From: Paulinella micropora
Taxonomy: Eukaryota > Cercozoa > Imbricatea > Euglyphida > Paulinellidae
Reading direction: 5' to 3'
DNA length: 64,000 nucleotides
NCBI GenBank assembly: GCA_019918135.1
Contig: WBZZ01004624.1
Span: 1 to 64,000, forward strand
Shown here piece by piece: positions 1-10,636 of this stretch. Position 1 is the first letter of the stretch, and each line of letters starts with the position of its first letter. Both the position numbers and the translations under genes were made by a program. The notes under the pieces were generated by a model. It saw only the letters and a list, made by a program, of their open reading frames with translations. It did no database searches and was not told the DNA's origin.

Positions 1-793
1 GCATCAGTTCCATAGAAAGTAGAGCGGTTAGTACCCTCCCACACAATTCGCAAATCCAAAATTTCATTAAAACCAATAGTCTTATCTAGTTCAAAAATAG
101 TTCCAAAAATCATACCCAACGGAAGTTTAACTTTAATGGCAGGGTAGCCGTTCCATTACCGCCACCTTCAAAATACTTAGCCTCCTCAAAAGGAACATTA
201 ACAAGGCTATAATTTCCAGCAGTGCTATCGGCGAGAGCGGTATCATTATGACGGCGGGCATTAACAAGTGGCACTTTGTAGTATCCTTGAACTGCAGCAA
301 CCACTCCAGCACTATTGCCTGCATCAGTAATTGCTTTTCTTTCCGCTACACTTCCTATCTCAACTTTTCCAGCATTACACTTTTGAAGCATAGCCCCGCT
401 AGATACACCCGCCCCGTGGTTTTCAAGTGCCATAAATTTTTCATATTTAATTTCAGGCTTCCAAATCATCTTAGTGTAATTGCCCACGTGTTGAAGATTG
501 CACAAATATTGACCGCTTCGGCTTCGCAGTTCAATTCTTTGTATCATAGGCAAGCAATCCATAAACATACGATTATAACCAGCAGATGCGGTAGGGGTGT
601 AAGTAAATCGCAACACCGACCTCGCAAGGTTCAAAGGACGAGTAGGGATTTCAAAGGTGCTTTCATTTCCACCCGCAGTGGTGAGAACAACATCAGCCGA
701 CCCTTCACGGGCAGTAAGTTTGTTTAATTCATACTTACCCGTGAGCAGTTCCTTAGTCTGATGGACTAGTTCACCTCTATATTGGACAGACAT
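1..793 (-). CDS. PLV major capsid protein, partial, frameshifted
   Basis: Double jelly-roll major capsid protein of the Polinton-like virus type, which forms the hexagonal capsomers. The first 227 residues run from 793 to 110. The protein then continues in another frame from about position 118 to the window edge, where residues such as GMIFGTIFELDK and LRIVWEGTNRSTF are still capsid-like, so one base is lost near 115-120. The C-terminus lies outside the window. Capsid is the last gene of the minus-strand morphogenesis cluster, 84 bp after the penton gene, as is usual in PLVs. The family call rests on general character and gene order rather than an alignment. Confidence 0.72.
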
Positions 794-876
794 TTTGTGT
801 TTTGTTTTTGAAGTAGTGTAAATTAGCTAATTCACCAGAATATATTTATAGAAAAAAATAAATAATTATAAATTAA

Positions 877-1687
877 TTATCTAGCCTTTAACAAATTGAA
901 AAATGAATTAAATAAACTAAAATAATTAGTTTCACGATAAACAAATAAAGTCATAACGATACCCAAACCATTAAGATTAATTGCTTGGTCGTTTTCGTCC
1001 GTCAAGTAAAATCTAAATACGTTGTTTGAATTAGCGGACAATGTTTTACCATACTCAGACCCACTTCCATCATAGATAAGAACCAAAAGGAATTTCGTTG
1101 GCTGTGTATATTTCTTGAAGCACATGATTATCTCCTTCATTCACCAAATCCGATTGAAGATACAAAGTTTTTTCACCAGTTAAAATAATTACATTCGGCG
1201 ATTTAATAAAATCATCAGCAAAGAAATATGTTGAATTTCTATCAAAACCCATACCCTCGTGAATACGGGTATCACCATCAAATATAAACCGCGGTTGAAT
1301 ACCTCCGTTATTTGAAACACTGAATGTTAATTTGCCATCCTCCGCTTCTGTGTTTGTATTGTTGCTTGAGACAACATAAGTATAGTCATTTGGACTTTCT
1401 GTCGTCAGTACCTCGGCCAGTTTATTTTTTAAGTTGTTCATTGTGTAGTTTCCCTCAGGTATTGTAATTAAAGCCTCATACCCGTCTTCGGATAATGTAA
1501 AAGTATTATATGGTGAAGCCACAGAGTAATACGACTTTGGAATGTAAATATGAAGTATTTTACAGTGTGTGGGGGAATCTAGTGATTTTAAGTTTATTTC
1601 GTGTGTAAAGTCGCTGTCTGTCCCCGTTATTCTATTTTTACTATTTATGTAATAGATACCAGAACTTCTTCCTCCCTTGTACTCCAT
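877..1687 (-). CDS. PLV penton (minor capsid) protein, frameshifted
   Basis: Single jelly-roll minor capsid protein expected at the capsid vertices. Residues 1-205 are read from 1687; the C-terminal ~65 residues (from YDGSGSEYGKTL on) are in another frame, ending at 877. The shift lies near 1075-1085. The N-terminus (IYYINSKNRITGTDSDFTHEI) is typical of PLV/Polinton pentons, which begin with a strand naming ordered 'SKNR' residues. It sits directly between protease and capsid genes. No internal nonsense codon is seen other than those produced by the frame change. Confidence 0.68.
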
Positions 1688-1711
1688 GATATATAATACG
1701 AATAAATAATT

Positions 1712-2451
1712 TTATATGTATGTGTCAAAATGCCCATAACCATTCTGTGCTTTTAATTTTTCCGCTTCTTCTTCTTTTAAGTCTGTGAAACCGCTGGCGA
1801 ATTTAAACCTTACACCTTTTGAACGAAGGAGAAGAAATCTCATAGCAAACCAACCACAAGTTGAGGAAGTATCACTCTGCTCTTTTACTTGATTAACCTT
1901 CATTAACAAATAACTATTTGGATGGCTTTTATCTATTAGCCGTTTCATTTGTTGCTGAAAGTCTTCTGTCGGCTCGTAAAGTGCTAATGGGTCATACACT
2001 TCAACACTTCTGTCTTTATCTAGACTTATCCATACTGCCATCCAGTGCTGTCCTTTTTTGTTGCTCGGATCGGTATTCATAATAAATCCGTATCGCTTTC
2101 TGCTTCCTGGCTTCAACTTGTAGATTTCATCACTGGCTATTGCTCCGAGATACCATCCATATGTTTCATTATTTCATCTATTTCATTAGTCATTAAACCG
2201 CGACCCACTCCTTGTAATGGGACTTGGTCTGGCTGTGGCTTTGGCTCTGGCTCTGGTTGCTGTTGCTCTTGCTCTGTCTCTGGTTGCTGTGGCTCCTCTG
2301 GTGGTGTTCGGTCTGGCGGTGTAGTCGTATCTGTTGCCGGCTCCGGTGGCATTCCCTCGTCAATATTCAAATCATTTGAAACTTGTTTATCTACATTTGT
2401 GTCTATAGTCATTTTGTTCGTTCGAGTATTTACAAAATCATGTTTGTTCAT
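1712..2451 (-). CDS. PLV adenain-like cysteine protease, frameshifted
   Basis: Capsid maturation protease of the adenovirus/Ulp1-like (C5/C48) fold. A Pro/Glu/Gln-rich N-terminus (2451-2200) leads to GLMTNEIDEIM, the entry to the protease fold. After a one-base frame change near 2137, the catalytic part continues (IASDEIYKL): GQHWMAVWI carries the catalytic His, EVYDPL the Asp position, and STCGWFAMRF the nucleophilic Cys. Catalytic residues are all present. The gene precedes penton and capsid in the same orientation with 25-bp spacing, so it probably forms part of the same late unit. Confidence 0.78.
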
Positions 2452-2474
2452 TGTGTGTTTCCAATCTTTGCGGG

Positions 2475-3736
2475 CTAAGTATTTTTTATTTTTGCTATTG
2501 AAAATACTTTGTCAATTAATTCTTCTAATGTCTTCGCTCCATTCCCTTTTTGTTCACTAATACCTGTATACTCTTCATATCTAGCATAATCCGCTACTTT
2601 TCTTTTTACGTTTTCCTTTTCATTTCCAACATCAATATTAAACCTTTTGATCATGTTAATTATCCACTTTGAAGTGTCTTTGTAATTTAATTTTTTATGT
2701 CCATCACTATCTAGTCTCTTTTTTAAAGCCTGTGCTAGCTCTTTTATAGTAATGTTTGGGTGATAAGTTTTTGAAAATGCAAAGATTAAAAATTGATTAA
2801 TTTGTAAATTTTCAAAATGCTTACCCTTTTCTTCTGCTTTCTTTTCTTCCTTTTCAAGTTTTTCTTTATATTCTTCTGCTACCTTTTTCTGGTCCTCTAA
2901 AGATGTTGCTGTGGCTATAGCCGTCTGAATATCTTGACTGGCTTTTTGTAAGTCTTTACGACTCATCTTTTTTATGAACTTATCTGTATATCCTGCTAAT
3001 GTCAGTGTTTCAATATCTTTCTGCTTTTGCTTTTTTTCTTCCTCATATTGCTCTTTTGTTTTCAATGGTGCTTCATCTCCTAAATTAGGTAATGGCGGTG
3101 CTTGTGGTGGTGCTCCTAATGGCGGTGCTTGTGGTTGTCCCTGCTGCGGCGGCATAATATATTGATATTGAACTGGCGGTAATGCTTGTATCCTATTTTT
3201 TCTGTCTTCTTCATATTTTACATCTTCTATGAGTTTTTGCTCCCTTCTTAGTTCTCTGGCTTTTTGTTCTTGTCGTTCATTTATCTCCGCTAGTTCTCTT
3301 TTGTGATCCCTATCCATTATATCTTGTCTTTCCTTAGCATCTGCTATGTCTTTTCTTTCTTGCCTCTTCTTCTCCTCTTCTAAATCCTCCCTTGCTTTCT
3401 TTTCTTTTTTCTCTATATCCTCAATACCCTCATACTTTTCCTTTCTGAGTTTGTCTAAGTGGTCATTAATGGCTGTTCTCGTATTCTGCTCAATCTCCGA
3501 CAGGCTTTGAACTTTTCTTAAATCCTCCTTCTTTTCTTTTTTCTTTGCTTTTGGTCTGCTTAAGTATTTCATAAAAAGTTTAACGATTTGAAGTGTGCTC
3601 GTATCATTTGTTTTCTTACCGAAATTAAGATAATATTTTTTACCCTTCTGGATAATGTAAGGCTTTCCGCTCTTATTCCTATAAACCCGCGGGTCTTACC
3701 TTAGGCTTCCTTGTTTTTTTGGTTTTAGCAACCATT
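2475..3736 (-). CDS. PLV coiled-coil protein with proline/glutamine linker, frameshifted near its start
   Basis: I do not recognise the family. The main open frame (365 aa from an ATG at 3572) has a Lys/Glu/Arg heptad-rich coiled coil (about residues 5-130), a short linker rich in Pro, Gln and Gly (QPQAPPLGAPPQAPPLP), a second coiled coil, and a C-terminal ~110-residue globular part. The frame is open upstream of that ATG. A better start is the ATG at 3736, giving a basic MVAKTKKTRKPKV leader followed, after a one-base shift near 3690, by RVYRNKSGKPYIIQKGKKYYL, a basic motif style common in PLV proteins. Probable virion or scaffold protein by position only. Confidence 0.5.
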
Positions 3737-3832
3737 GTATAGATAGTTTAGAATTGCGTTTCGTGCTGTCGCACTCTCACTTATTCTAAACCATCGTTTT
3801 TTATTTGGGAAAAGATTAATCTGTTTTCGATG

Positions 3833-3881
3833 GTTATCAACAAACGGGAGTTGCGGTAGCAACGAGAGTGTAGTTGATAAC
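3833..3881. other. Nested stem-loop between two PLV genes
   Basis: GTTATCAAC (3833-3841) pairs with GTTGATAAC (3873-3881), and inside it GTTGC (3850-3854) pairs with GCAAC (3859-3863) around a GGTA loop. It lies between the small basic protein stop and the next gene, so it may end or stabilise the upstream transcript. That function is inferred. Confidence 0.5.
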
Positions 3882-3887
3882 TATCTT

Positions 3888-4210
3888 TTAAAATTTCAAA
3901 GCCCCACGTCCGCTCTGCCTACCATACCCAAGTTTTGCAGCGGTAGTCCCGATACGAGACGCATATGGAACCCCGACATCACCAAGGGCATTCGCAGTCT
4001 TTGAAATAATCTTGTTATCACGAAGAAATTTATTCACAGCCATTGCTGTCTTACCAACACGAGCCCAGTTAATTTTACCGCCAGCCCTCCCTTGCCTCCT
4101 TGCTTCTTCTTACGACCAGTCTTCTTTTTGCCTCCAGCCATTGTGCTTGAGTTAATTGTTCGTTTGCCGATTGTTGGAATGACTTCAACACGAGTTGTTT
4201 TTACTACCAT
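3888..4210 (-). CDS. PLV small basic protein, frameshifted
   Basis: A gene of about 105 codons that is easily missed because of a frame change near 4085. It starts at ATG 4210 (MVVKTTRVEVIPTIGKR), runs through a Gly/Lys-rich stretch (AGGKKKTGRKKKQGGKGG), and continues in the shifted frame with NWARVGKTAMAVNKFLRDN, then ASRIGTTAAKLGYGRQSGRG, to a TAA at 3888-3890. It is basic, small and adjacent to the packaging ATPase, so a DNA-condensing or minor capsid role is plausible. I cannot name a family with certainty. Confidence 0.55.
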
Positions 4211-4262
4211 AAATGATAGCGAAATATATAATACAGAAAAAAATAATTAATTTTAAATTTTT

Positions 4263-5078
4263 TTACTTAAGACGAAAATTAAAGTTTTTGCGAAGTTCAT
4301 CATCAACACTTGAGACATAAAGAAATTTAAATCTCTCCTTTGTAGCCTCGTGATACTTTTGAAGAAAATAATCAAAGTCAAAAGATAAGTCTAAGTGTTT
4401 ATACACGAGTTCCATTTTATCCTGAGACTGGCCTGGAAAGATTAACAAATAATCTAACTGCTTAATTGCTTCTGGCCGAAGGTCATTCAAATACTGGCTA
4501 GACATAATCACCTTACTTTTATAGTGTCTGTTCTTTTTTAACAAATCACTTACGGACTTGTCTCTTAATCCGCTCCCTAAATCGTCCAAAACAAAAACAA
4601 CCTCTGGAGAAATATACTTACTTGATCTCTCTTTTGGTTCGGTAGTTTTCTTTTTTTCTTCTTTTCCAAAATAGAGAAATTGTGGCTTCTCTATTTCTTC
4701 TTTGTCTTGTTTTACTTCTCCTTCGTGTTGCTCGTCCTGTCTGTTCAGTTTGTCAAGTTCATAATCAATAACATTCACACCATCTGATTTAAGAAAGGTA
4801 TATATTGCCATCGGATTTCCCCTGTTCTTAAAGTGCTTTACCATTGCTTTATAAATGTAGTCCTTGTGAATTGTTGAAGCAATAATGACAATACGGGTCT
4901 TTCTGTCGGTTGTCCTTTTCAGTATTTCAAAGAGTGCTGTCGTTTTCCCGCTCTTCTTACGGGCGAGTAGAAATATATTTGAATAAGGCTCGTTGAATAA
5001 TTTATAACCCTTGGCCTTTTTGTTTCCATCCCCCTCTTGTTTTACAGCACGAACTTTAACATTGTTAATCTTCATCAT
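4263..5078 (-). CDS. PLV genome-packaging ATPase (FtsK/HerA, A32-like)
   Basis: Intact 271-residue P-loop ATPase expected to drive DNA into the capsid. Walker A is at residues 39-46 (ARKKSGKT), where the usual first glycine is alanine. Walker B is at about 160-167 (VVFVLDDLG) with two acidic residues. A downstream KVIMSSQYLNDL segment matches the sensor region that follows Walker B in this family. A charged Glu/Lys insert (residues ~112-155) separates the two motifs. It lies upstream of the small basic protein and downstream of a 120-codon unknown, all on the minus strand. It is one of the few PLV genes here with no frame change. Confidence 0.82.
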   Translation of the reverse strand: MMKINNVKVRAVKQEGDGNKKAKGYKLFNEPYSNIFLLARKKSGKTTALFEILKRTTDRKTRIVIIASTIHKDYIYKAMVKHFKNRGNPMAIYTFLKSDGVNVIDYELDKLNRQDEQHEGEVKQDKEEIEKPQFLYFGKEEKKKTTEPKERSSKYISPEVVFVLDDLGSGLRDKSVSDLLKKNRHYKSKVIMSSQYLNDLRPEAIKQLDYLLIFPGQSQDKMELVYKHLDLSFDFDYFLQKYHEATKERFKFLYVSSVDDELRKNFNFRLK

Positions 5079-5087
5079 CGTACATTA

Positions 5088-5450
5088 TTAAGCAAGAAAT
5101 TCTAAGCATATGACAATGCGTCCTGCTAAATTTCCTGTGTCAATATTTCCGCTGTCTGTTTCAAGGACTTTAAATGTATAGTGTCCGTCTGTCCATCCAA
5201 CGACACCTAAATTATAACTAAGGTTTGAAATGTTTGCTATATTACTATCAGCAAATGTGCCGATAATTCCAATTCTGTCCATATAAAGAATTCTGGTTTT
5301 AGTTTCCGTCTGGTCGTTCGTATAATGAATAAACTTAACATTCATTTTGGTTGGTGTGAATGACATTTGAATATTTTTATTAAATGTTTTGCTTCCAACA
5401 AAATCATTGCTTAGAAAAATAATCCGCTGATATTTGAACTCACTCATCAT
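5088..5450 (-). CDS. PLV hypothetical protein, 120 aa
   Basis: Intact 120-codon gene, family not recognised. The residue pattern is beta-rich with alternating hydrophobics (for example RIIFLSNDFVG and RIVICLEFLA), without signal peptide or membrane span. It ends 10 bp before the ATPase start, so the two are probably co-transcribed. A small jelly-roll or other structural protein is possible but unproven. Confidence 0.55.
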   Translation of the reverse strand: MMSEFKYQRIIFLSNDFVGSKTFNKNIQMSFTPTKMNVKFIHYTNDQTETKTRILYMDRIGIIGTFADSNIANISNLSYNLGVVGWTDGHYTFKVLETDSGNIDTGNLAGRIVICLEFLA

Positions 5451-5474
5451 ATATTTTGTATAATATATAAAAAA

Positions 5475-5726
5475 ATGATTTTAATATTATTGTTTGTGTG
5501 TTCGGCTATTTCGCGAACTGCCTGCGACTTTTACTCACGGGTAAGCGAAAAAAAGAATGAGAGTTGTGCTTATTGTATAAAGCAAGGAATAGAAACTAAA
5601 TTTAAATGTGTTTTCATAAATAACGGAAATAATGTGTGTCGTAGTTTTGATGATGCTTTGCCATTAATCTGCGCTGGCGATAGTTCTTGGTATAAAATCC
5701 ACTTATACGAGTGCTCACTTCTTTGA
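5475..5726 (+). CDS. Small secreted cysteine-rich protein, opposite strand to the capsid cluster
   Basis: An 83-codon plus-strand frame in the gap between two minus-strand genes. The N-terminus MILILLFVCSAISRTAC looks like a cleavable signal peptide. The mature part has six further cysteines, including a CAYC pair. It overlaps the 3' end of the membrane-protein gene by 12 bp only, so most of it is not a shadow of another coding frame. No family recognised. It could be an exported accessory protein, or a chance frame. Confidence 0.4.
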   Translation: MILILLFVCSAISRTACDFYSRVSEKKNESCAYCIKQGIETKFKCVFINNGNNVCRSFDDALPLICAGDSSWYKIHLYECSLL

Positions 5727-6049
5727 ACTAGAAGGCGATGGAAGGCAGATACCAACAAGCAATGTTAGGATTCCGACATAAGTGTTAGCAACCTCGCATG
5801 GTAAGTTCTTTTCAGATAGCCTCACGATACAAAGGGTTATAATGGCAATAATGATACCCATTTGAAATAAGTATTTAATAAGTCGGCTGTCGGTTGGTCT
5901 GTTTTTTATACAACAACAATTCCAGTTATCTTCCAATTCGTGCTCTATTTTTTTTTCCTCAGTCTTTAGTTCTACTTCAAGAACACGAGACTTTAACTCG
6001 GGAGTTAGTTCGCCATCCTGTGAAGTCTGGTTGTATTATTGTTTGACAT
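5715..6049 (-). CDS. PLV small membrane protein, probably frameshifted at its start
   Basis: The C-terminal ~70 residues hold two hydrophobic helices (FQMGIIIAIITLCIV and TYVGILTLLVGICLP), the second ending in Pro-Ser-Pro, a pattern seen in small PLV and giant-virus membrane proteins. The frame is open upstream through a charged coiled-coil stretch (about 5940-6025). An ATG at 6049 overlaps the stop of the fibre gene but needs a one-base shift near 6025 to join. Possible role in an inner membrane or host membrane; not established. Confidence 0.5.
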
Positions 6050-9000
6050 TATCAAGAACGGCCACTCTGATTTCTGCTAATTGATTTGCTTGGTCTTGTA
6101 GTATATTAAGTAAAAGTTTATTTTCTTTTTCTAAATTAACTACCTTTTCCGATAACTCCTGTGTGGCCTTAATTAACGGGGCGATAAACTCGGAATAACC
6201 TATACCATAACCAACATCACCACTATCAATACATTTAACATCTTCTGGATTAACACTCACACCTTTCAATTCGCATTCTTTTCTTTGCTTTGGACACGGC
6301 ACCATAATTGTTTCTTTTATAAAACCGCCAAAATCTAGCATATTCATTTCTGTTAGTATGTCTTCTAATTCCTGTGCTATCAAACCCGTTCTTTGTTTCT
6401 TGTTGTCATCAATCATACGATAGCAGACTGGATTTAACTTATTAGTAAAATCTAAGCCTAAACATTCCTTTATATCCTCTTTTTTTCTCCTGTCTGAATA
6501 TTGAATTGGATTAGACAATACCCATAATTGTCCATCACTTGCTTTCAAAGACATTAAAGCAGTATTTGCACTATTCTCCCATATGAACCCACTCGTTGAA
6601 GAATTATTCACTCTAAATCTAATAGCATAAGAAGTTAATCCTCCGCCTACTCCTCCTGCTGGTGCTGTTCCTCCACTTAATGATTTATTTGCTCCAGACT
6701 GAGACATATAAATCCCCCATGCTGAATCACCAGTATCCCAAATAAATATTCCTCTCGCATTCGTCCCGTCTGTTTGTCCTTGAATTCCTATTTTCGCTCC
6801 ATTATTAGTTGTGGTCGTTAGCAACCCAGAATATGTAATCCCCGCATTCGCAGTTAGTAAGCCACTTGTTGTTAATGTGGTTGTTGATATACCTGCATTT
6901 GCCGTTATTAATCCACTCGCGGTTGCCGTTGTTGTTGATATACCCGCATTTGCCGTTATCGCTCCACTTGCTGTTATTGCCTTCGTTGTTAATAAGCCCG
7001 ATGTGTCAAGTTCCAGAGCGAGAGACCAAGGAACAGCAACCCCCACACTTTTCCCGCTATCATACAAAAATCTAAGTTTATTATTCCATTTACTAATTAG
7101 AAAATTAGAACTCGCATAACTTGATTTCCATCCGCCAGCATCTAAATACGCATCAAAAGTCATATTTATGTTATTATGACTTAAATTAGTTAGTTGAAAA
7201 GTAGTATAAATATCTTCCGTTGTAATAGCCTGCAAATGTGCTCCAGTTGTATTATTATTATAAGTCCCATACAATTCTAAACCAGCTGTTGTTCCTATTC
7301 CTTTCGTTGTATTGCCTATGATTATTGGTTTGCCTGTTGCTGTTGTTATTTTGTCGCTCGTTGTTAATGTTGTTGTAGTTATTCCTGCGGTTGAAGTAAT
7401 TGTTGTTCCCGTTATTGTTCCGCCATTTGTTATTTTGTTTGAGTTCATATTCAAAGCACCATAAAACCGCATACGGCCAGCATTGTTAAAACGGACAATG
7501 TCAGACGAAGCACTTTTATTGTCCAAAAGTTTTGAAATATAAAGACCTGCTCCTTTTACATCAAATGCTACATTCGTGAATACCTCGTTGGTTCGCGGTT
7601 CCACTTGTAGCGGTATTTAGAGTAAATAAGAAATATTGATAATCACCTGATGTCTGTGAAAAGAATATATCTCCTCCATTTTGGTTTAATATCCTCGCCC
7701 CATTATATGTTATATTTCCACCATTAATGATAGTTTGATCATTAAAATCTGCATTGTTCGTTAAAGTTAGATATTTTATCGTTGTGCTCGCCCCATTAAA
7801 TGTTTTACTTCCTGTTATGGTTTGGTTTGTTGTTAGTTTCACACAATTGTCATCCAGATATTGTCTATTTACCGCTTCATTCGCATTTTGTGGTGCTCCT
7901 AGATTAACAATCCGACTACTATTACAATCTAAGCCAGTAGCATTAAACCACGAAACAATCGTCCCATCAATAATAAAACTTATTTTTTTCGCAGAAATTT
8001 CAAAGTTGTAATATGTTGCAGTTTTCATATCCAAACTAGCAATAGAACCAATATTACTTGTAGAATTGAAAACGATGAATGTGCCCTTTGTTGTTGAATT
8101 GATTGAATTTCCCGTTATTTCAACACCACTGCTATATGTCTTAATTCCTGCTATGGTTTGGTTTCCAGTTAGTTTCACATTTTGCCCGTCTTTTGTATCA
8201 ACATAACTTTTATTTGCTCCATCTGTTGAAGCGGAAGGGTCGGCTAAGTTTGTTATTTTGTTGTTATTCAAACTTAATGATGTTCCAGTTGCGGTTATAA
8301 TTAAAGTATTACCTGAATATAACTCTACATACGAACCAGTTATTTGTATCGGATACCAAGTCGCTGTTGCCGTTTTTTGTGCTGCAATCATCCCTATTTT
8401 TGTATCAAAGGCTATGCCAATGCCGTCAAAAGTAGTAGGATTGGATGAACCACTTACTTCTAAAGTTGATGTAAATTTTTCATTTCCTGCTATGGTTTGG
8501 TCTCCTGTTAGTTTAACCACCGAAGTATCAAGAACGGAAACATCCACACTATCAACAAGATTGACATTTGTTGTGCTTTGGCTTTTCATATCAATACCCG
8601 CACTAGCATTTATATACTGCTAAATGTTTTAATTCCTCCTATGGTTTGATCTCCTGTTAGTTTGACCACCGAACCATCAACTGCGAGATTAGCGAGATTA
8701 ATTCCATTATACGTAGAAGCCCCTGAAATAGCAAACCCTCCCATATTTAATCCTCCTGTCATACTGGCTGTGCCGTCTAATCTAAGAAAGGGTGGTGTGG
8801 CGTTTCTCCATCGCCCCGTGCTATACATAAGCAGTTGGTTATCTGCTGGGAAGCCTGTTATTGTCACATCGCTGTGGCTATCTATATTTCCACTCGCTGA
8901 CACCTTATTATTATTGTCTTGATGCTCAAATATCCATTCATCAACATCTTTGGTATTTAGTAAATTAACTCCTGTTATATTCTTCCTTCCCATACTAATA

Positions 9001-9530
9001 TTGCCGAATTCATCCACATTTATCGGAAATGTTTTATTTACCCAGTTTATTGAATTATATGTTAGATTATTCATTGCTATTGGTGCGGTTATAACCACAT
9101 TTGAAAATGTATCAATTGAACCAAGGGCTGTATTCTTCCATTTGCCTTCTACATCGTTGTAAGTTAAGTATTGTCCGCTCGCTTGTGCAAATATGTTTGT
9201 GTCTATCAAATTATATAAACTGGTTTGGTGCGGATTGGAAGTATTGTTTCTGTGTTGAGTTGAGGCTTTGACTTCGTCATTATCCCTTACTCGTTGCTCT
9301 GTATAGTATAAATTTTTTCCTTCTTTGATGTCTGTCGTTGATTTTAAAGCGAGACGTGTGTCAAATCGGCCGTCAGTATAATACAGATTTATGGGGTCAG
9401 CATCTTCTGGCACTGTCTGTATTCAGACCGACTATGTTTGTGTTGGTTAAGTCTAAGTTTGCGATTGATAGGCTGTCTGTCGCTATTTCTGACAAGCCGA
9501 GTAATGATTTATAGGACGAGCCTGCCACAT
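6036..9530 (-). CDS. Very long fibre protein with C-terminal S74 (endosialidase-type) chaperone, multiply frameshifted
   Basis: Three large open stretches (9413-8610, 8589-7561, 7604-6036) plus a short start (ATG 9530) belong to one gene of about 1,150 codons, broken near 9515, 9412, 8625 and 7605. The shaft has repeats of the type VKLTGDQTIAG / KTYSSG and GLITANAGISTTT, as in phage-like fibres. The C-terminal ~150 residues are an intramolecular chaperone of endosialidase: SDRRKKEDI at about 6495 is the self-cleavage motif, followed by LNPVCYRM, GLIAQELED, YSEFIAPLIKATQEL and a terminal coiled coil. Such chaperones trimerise fibres and are then cut off. Inferred to be the host-attachment fibre. 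Confidence 0.8.
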
Positions 9531-9587
9531 TATATAAAATAAATATTTAATTTTAAAAATACTAAAAAATAAAACTTTTATTATAGA

Positions 9588-10106
9588 ATGCCAAGTCCTG
9601 AAGCGAGCCGCCAAAACTGGGGAAAAGCAGTCGATGGAATTAAACAAAAAGCAAAGCAGAGAAAAATGGAACATGCCAAAAAGGTTTTGGAACAATACCG
9701 AAATGCGGTTAAAAATGAAGACGAAGATATGGAACGAAAAATAGCAGAGATAGAAAATAAGAATTTAGCAACAGACATTATTAATGAGAAGGAACAAGAT
9801 GACACACCTGAGCAGAGTGAGAGTGAAGATGAGGTTGATTTCACTGACCTGATCACAGAAAAGATGGCTAAGATGAAAATCAAAAGAGCGAAAGCGGAAA
9901 CTAAGAGAGAAAAGAAGAAGAGTAAGAACCCAGAGCCTGAGAGTGAAGAAAGTGAAAGCGAGAGTAGTGAAGAAGAAGAACCGAAACCTAAGAAAGGGAA
10001 AGGAAAAAAGTCTAGCAGTGTAAGTGTAAAAGTATATAATCAATCTTCTGGTGGTGCTAAGAAAGAAAAAAATAATGATGTTGAAAAATGTTTCTTGAAA
10101 TTTTAA
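9588..10106 (+). CDS. PLV acidic/basic charged protein, 172 aa
   Basis: Intact 172-codon frame with an ATG at 9588, transcribed away from the fibre gene. The N-terminal half is a Lys/Glu coiled coil. The middle is acidic with Ser-Glu clusters (PESEESESESSEEEE). The tail is basic (KPKKGKGKK) then Ser-rich. No recognisable domain. Its stop overlaps the end of the convergent gene on the other strand by 4 bp. Disordered, low-complexity nucleic-acid-associated proteins of this kind are common in PLVs, but the function is unknown. Confidence 0.55.
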   Translation: MPSPEASRQNWGKAVDGIKQKAKQRKMEHAKKVLEQYRNAVKNEDEDMERKIAEIENKNLATDIINEKEQDDTPEQSESEDEVDFTDLITEKMAKMKIKRAKAETKREKKKSKNPEPESEESESESSEEEEPKPKKGKGKKSSSVSVKVYNQSSGGAKKEKNNDVEKCFLKF

Positions 10107-10625
10107 TCCCACTTATCTTTTCTATAATTTTTTAACATAGTTTTTAATTTGTTGTTAATTGTAGATACGTTGATAAAAATATAATCTATTTCTTCAAGAT
10201 ATTTTACATTCTTTTTTTCAAAATCCTTAATCCTTTTTATAAGTTCATTTCGTCTTTCATTCAAAATACTTTGAATATTTTGAATTTCATCAAAAGTTTC
10301 TTTCTTTGTTCCTTTCCTTATTTTTCTGTATAAGGGTATATCATGAACATCCTCACTAAATTTTCTTAAATCATTGTTTAGTTTTTCAATCTCTCTCATT
10401 GTATCTCCACTTAATGAAATGTCATTGGTTGGCATAATAGCGGATTGTTTTTTTTCCGAAGGTTTAAACTTAGGTGGTTTCGTAGTTTTCTTAAATTTTT
10501 CTTTTCCGAGACCATCATTCCATAATGTTCCAACAATTTAAGCAGTTCAGCCTTTTTTAATTTACTAATTTTCGGACATCGTCTCCGTTTTTCTTCACCT
10601 AATATGTTCAAAAAAATATTTTCAT
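10103..10625 (-). CDS. PLV SAP-like/coiled-coil protein, frameshifted
   Basis: Two frames belong together. The first (10625-10490) carries CPKISKLKKAELLKLLEHYG, which resembles a SAP-type DNA-binding helix pair. After a one-base shift near 10490 the protein continues through PPKFKPSEKKQSAI into MPTNDISLSGDTMREI and a long coiled coil ending at 10103. The start is uncertain: the ATG at 10625 is followed by a run of seven T that would need to be two bases shorter to join the frame. Likely DNA-associated; not further assignable. Confidence 0.45.
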
Positions 10626-10636
10626 ATTTTGTATAA

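Noticed and set aside
248..727. 159-codon plus-strand frame
   Set aside because: Antisense of the capsid gene, without coding character.
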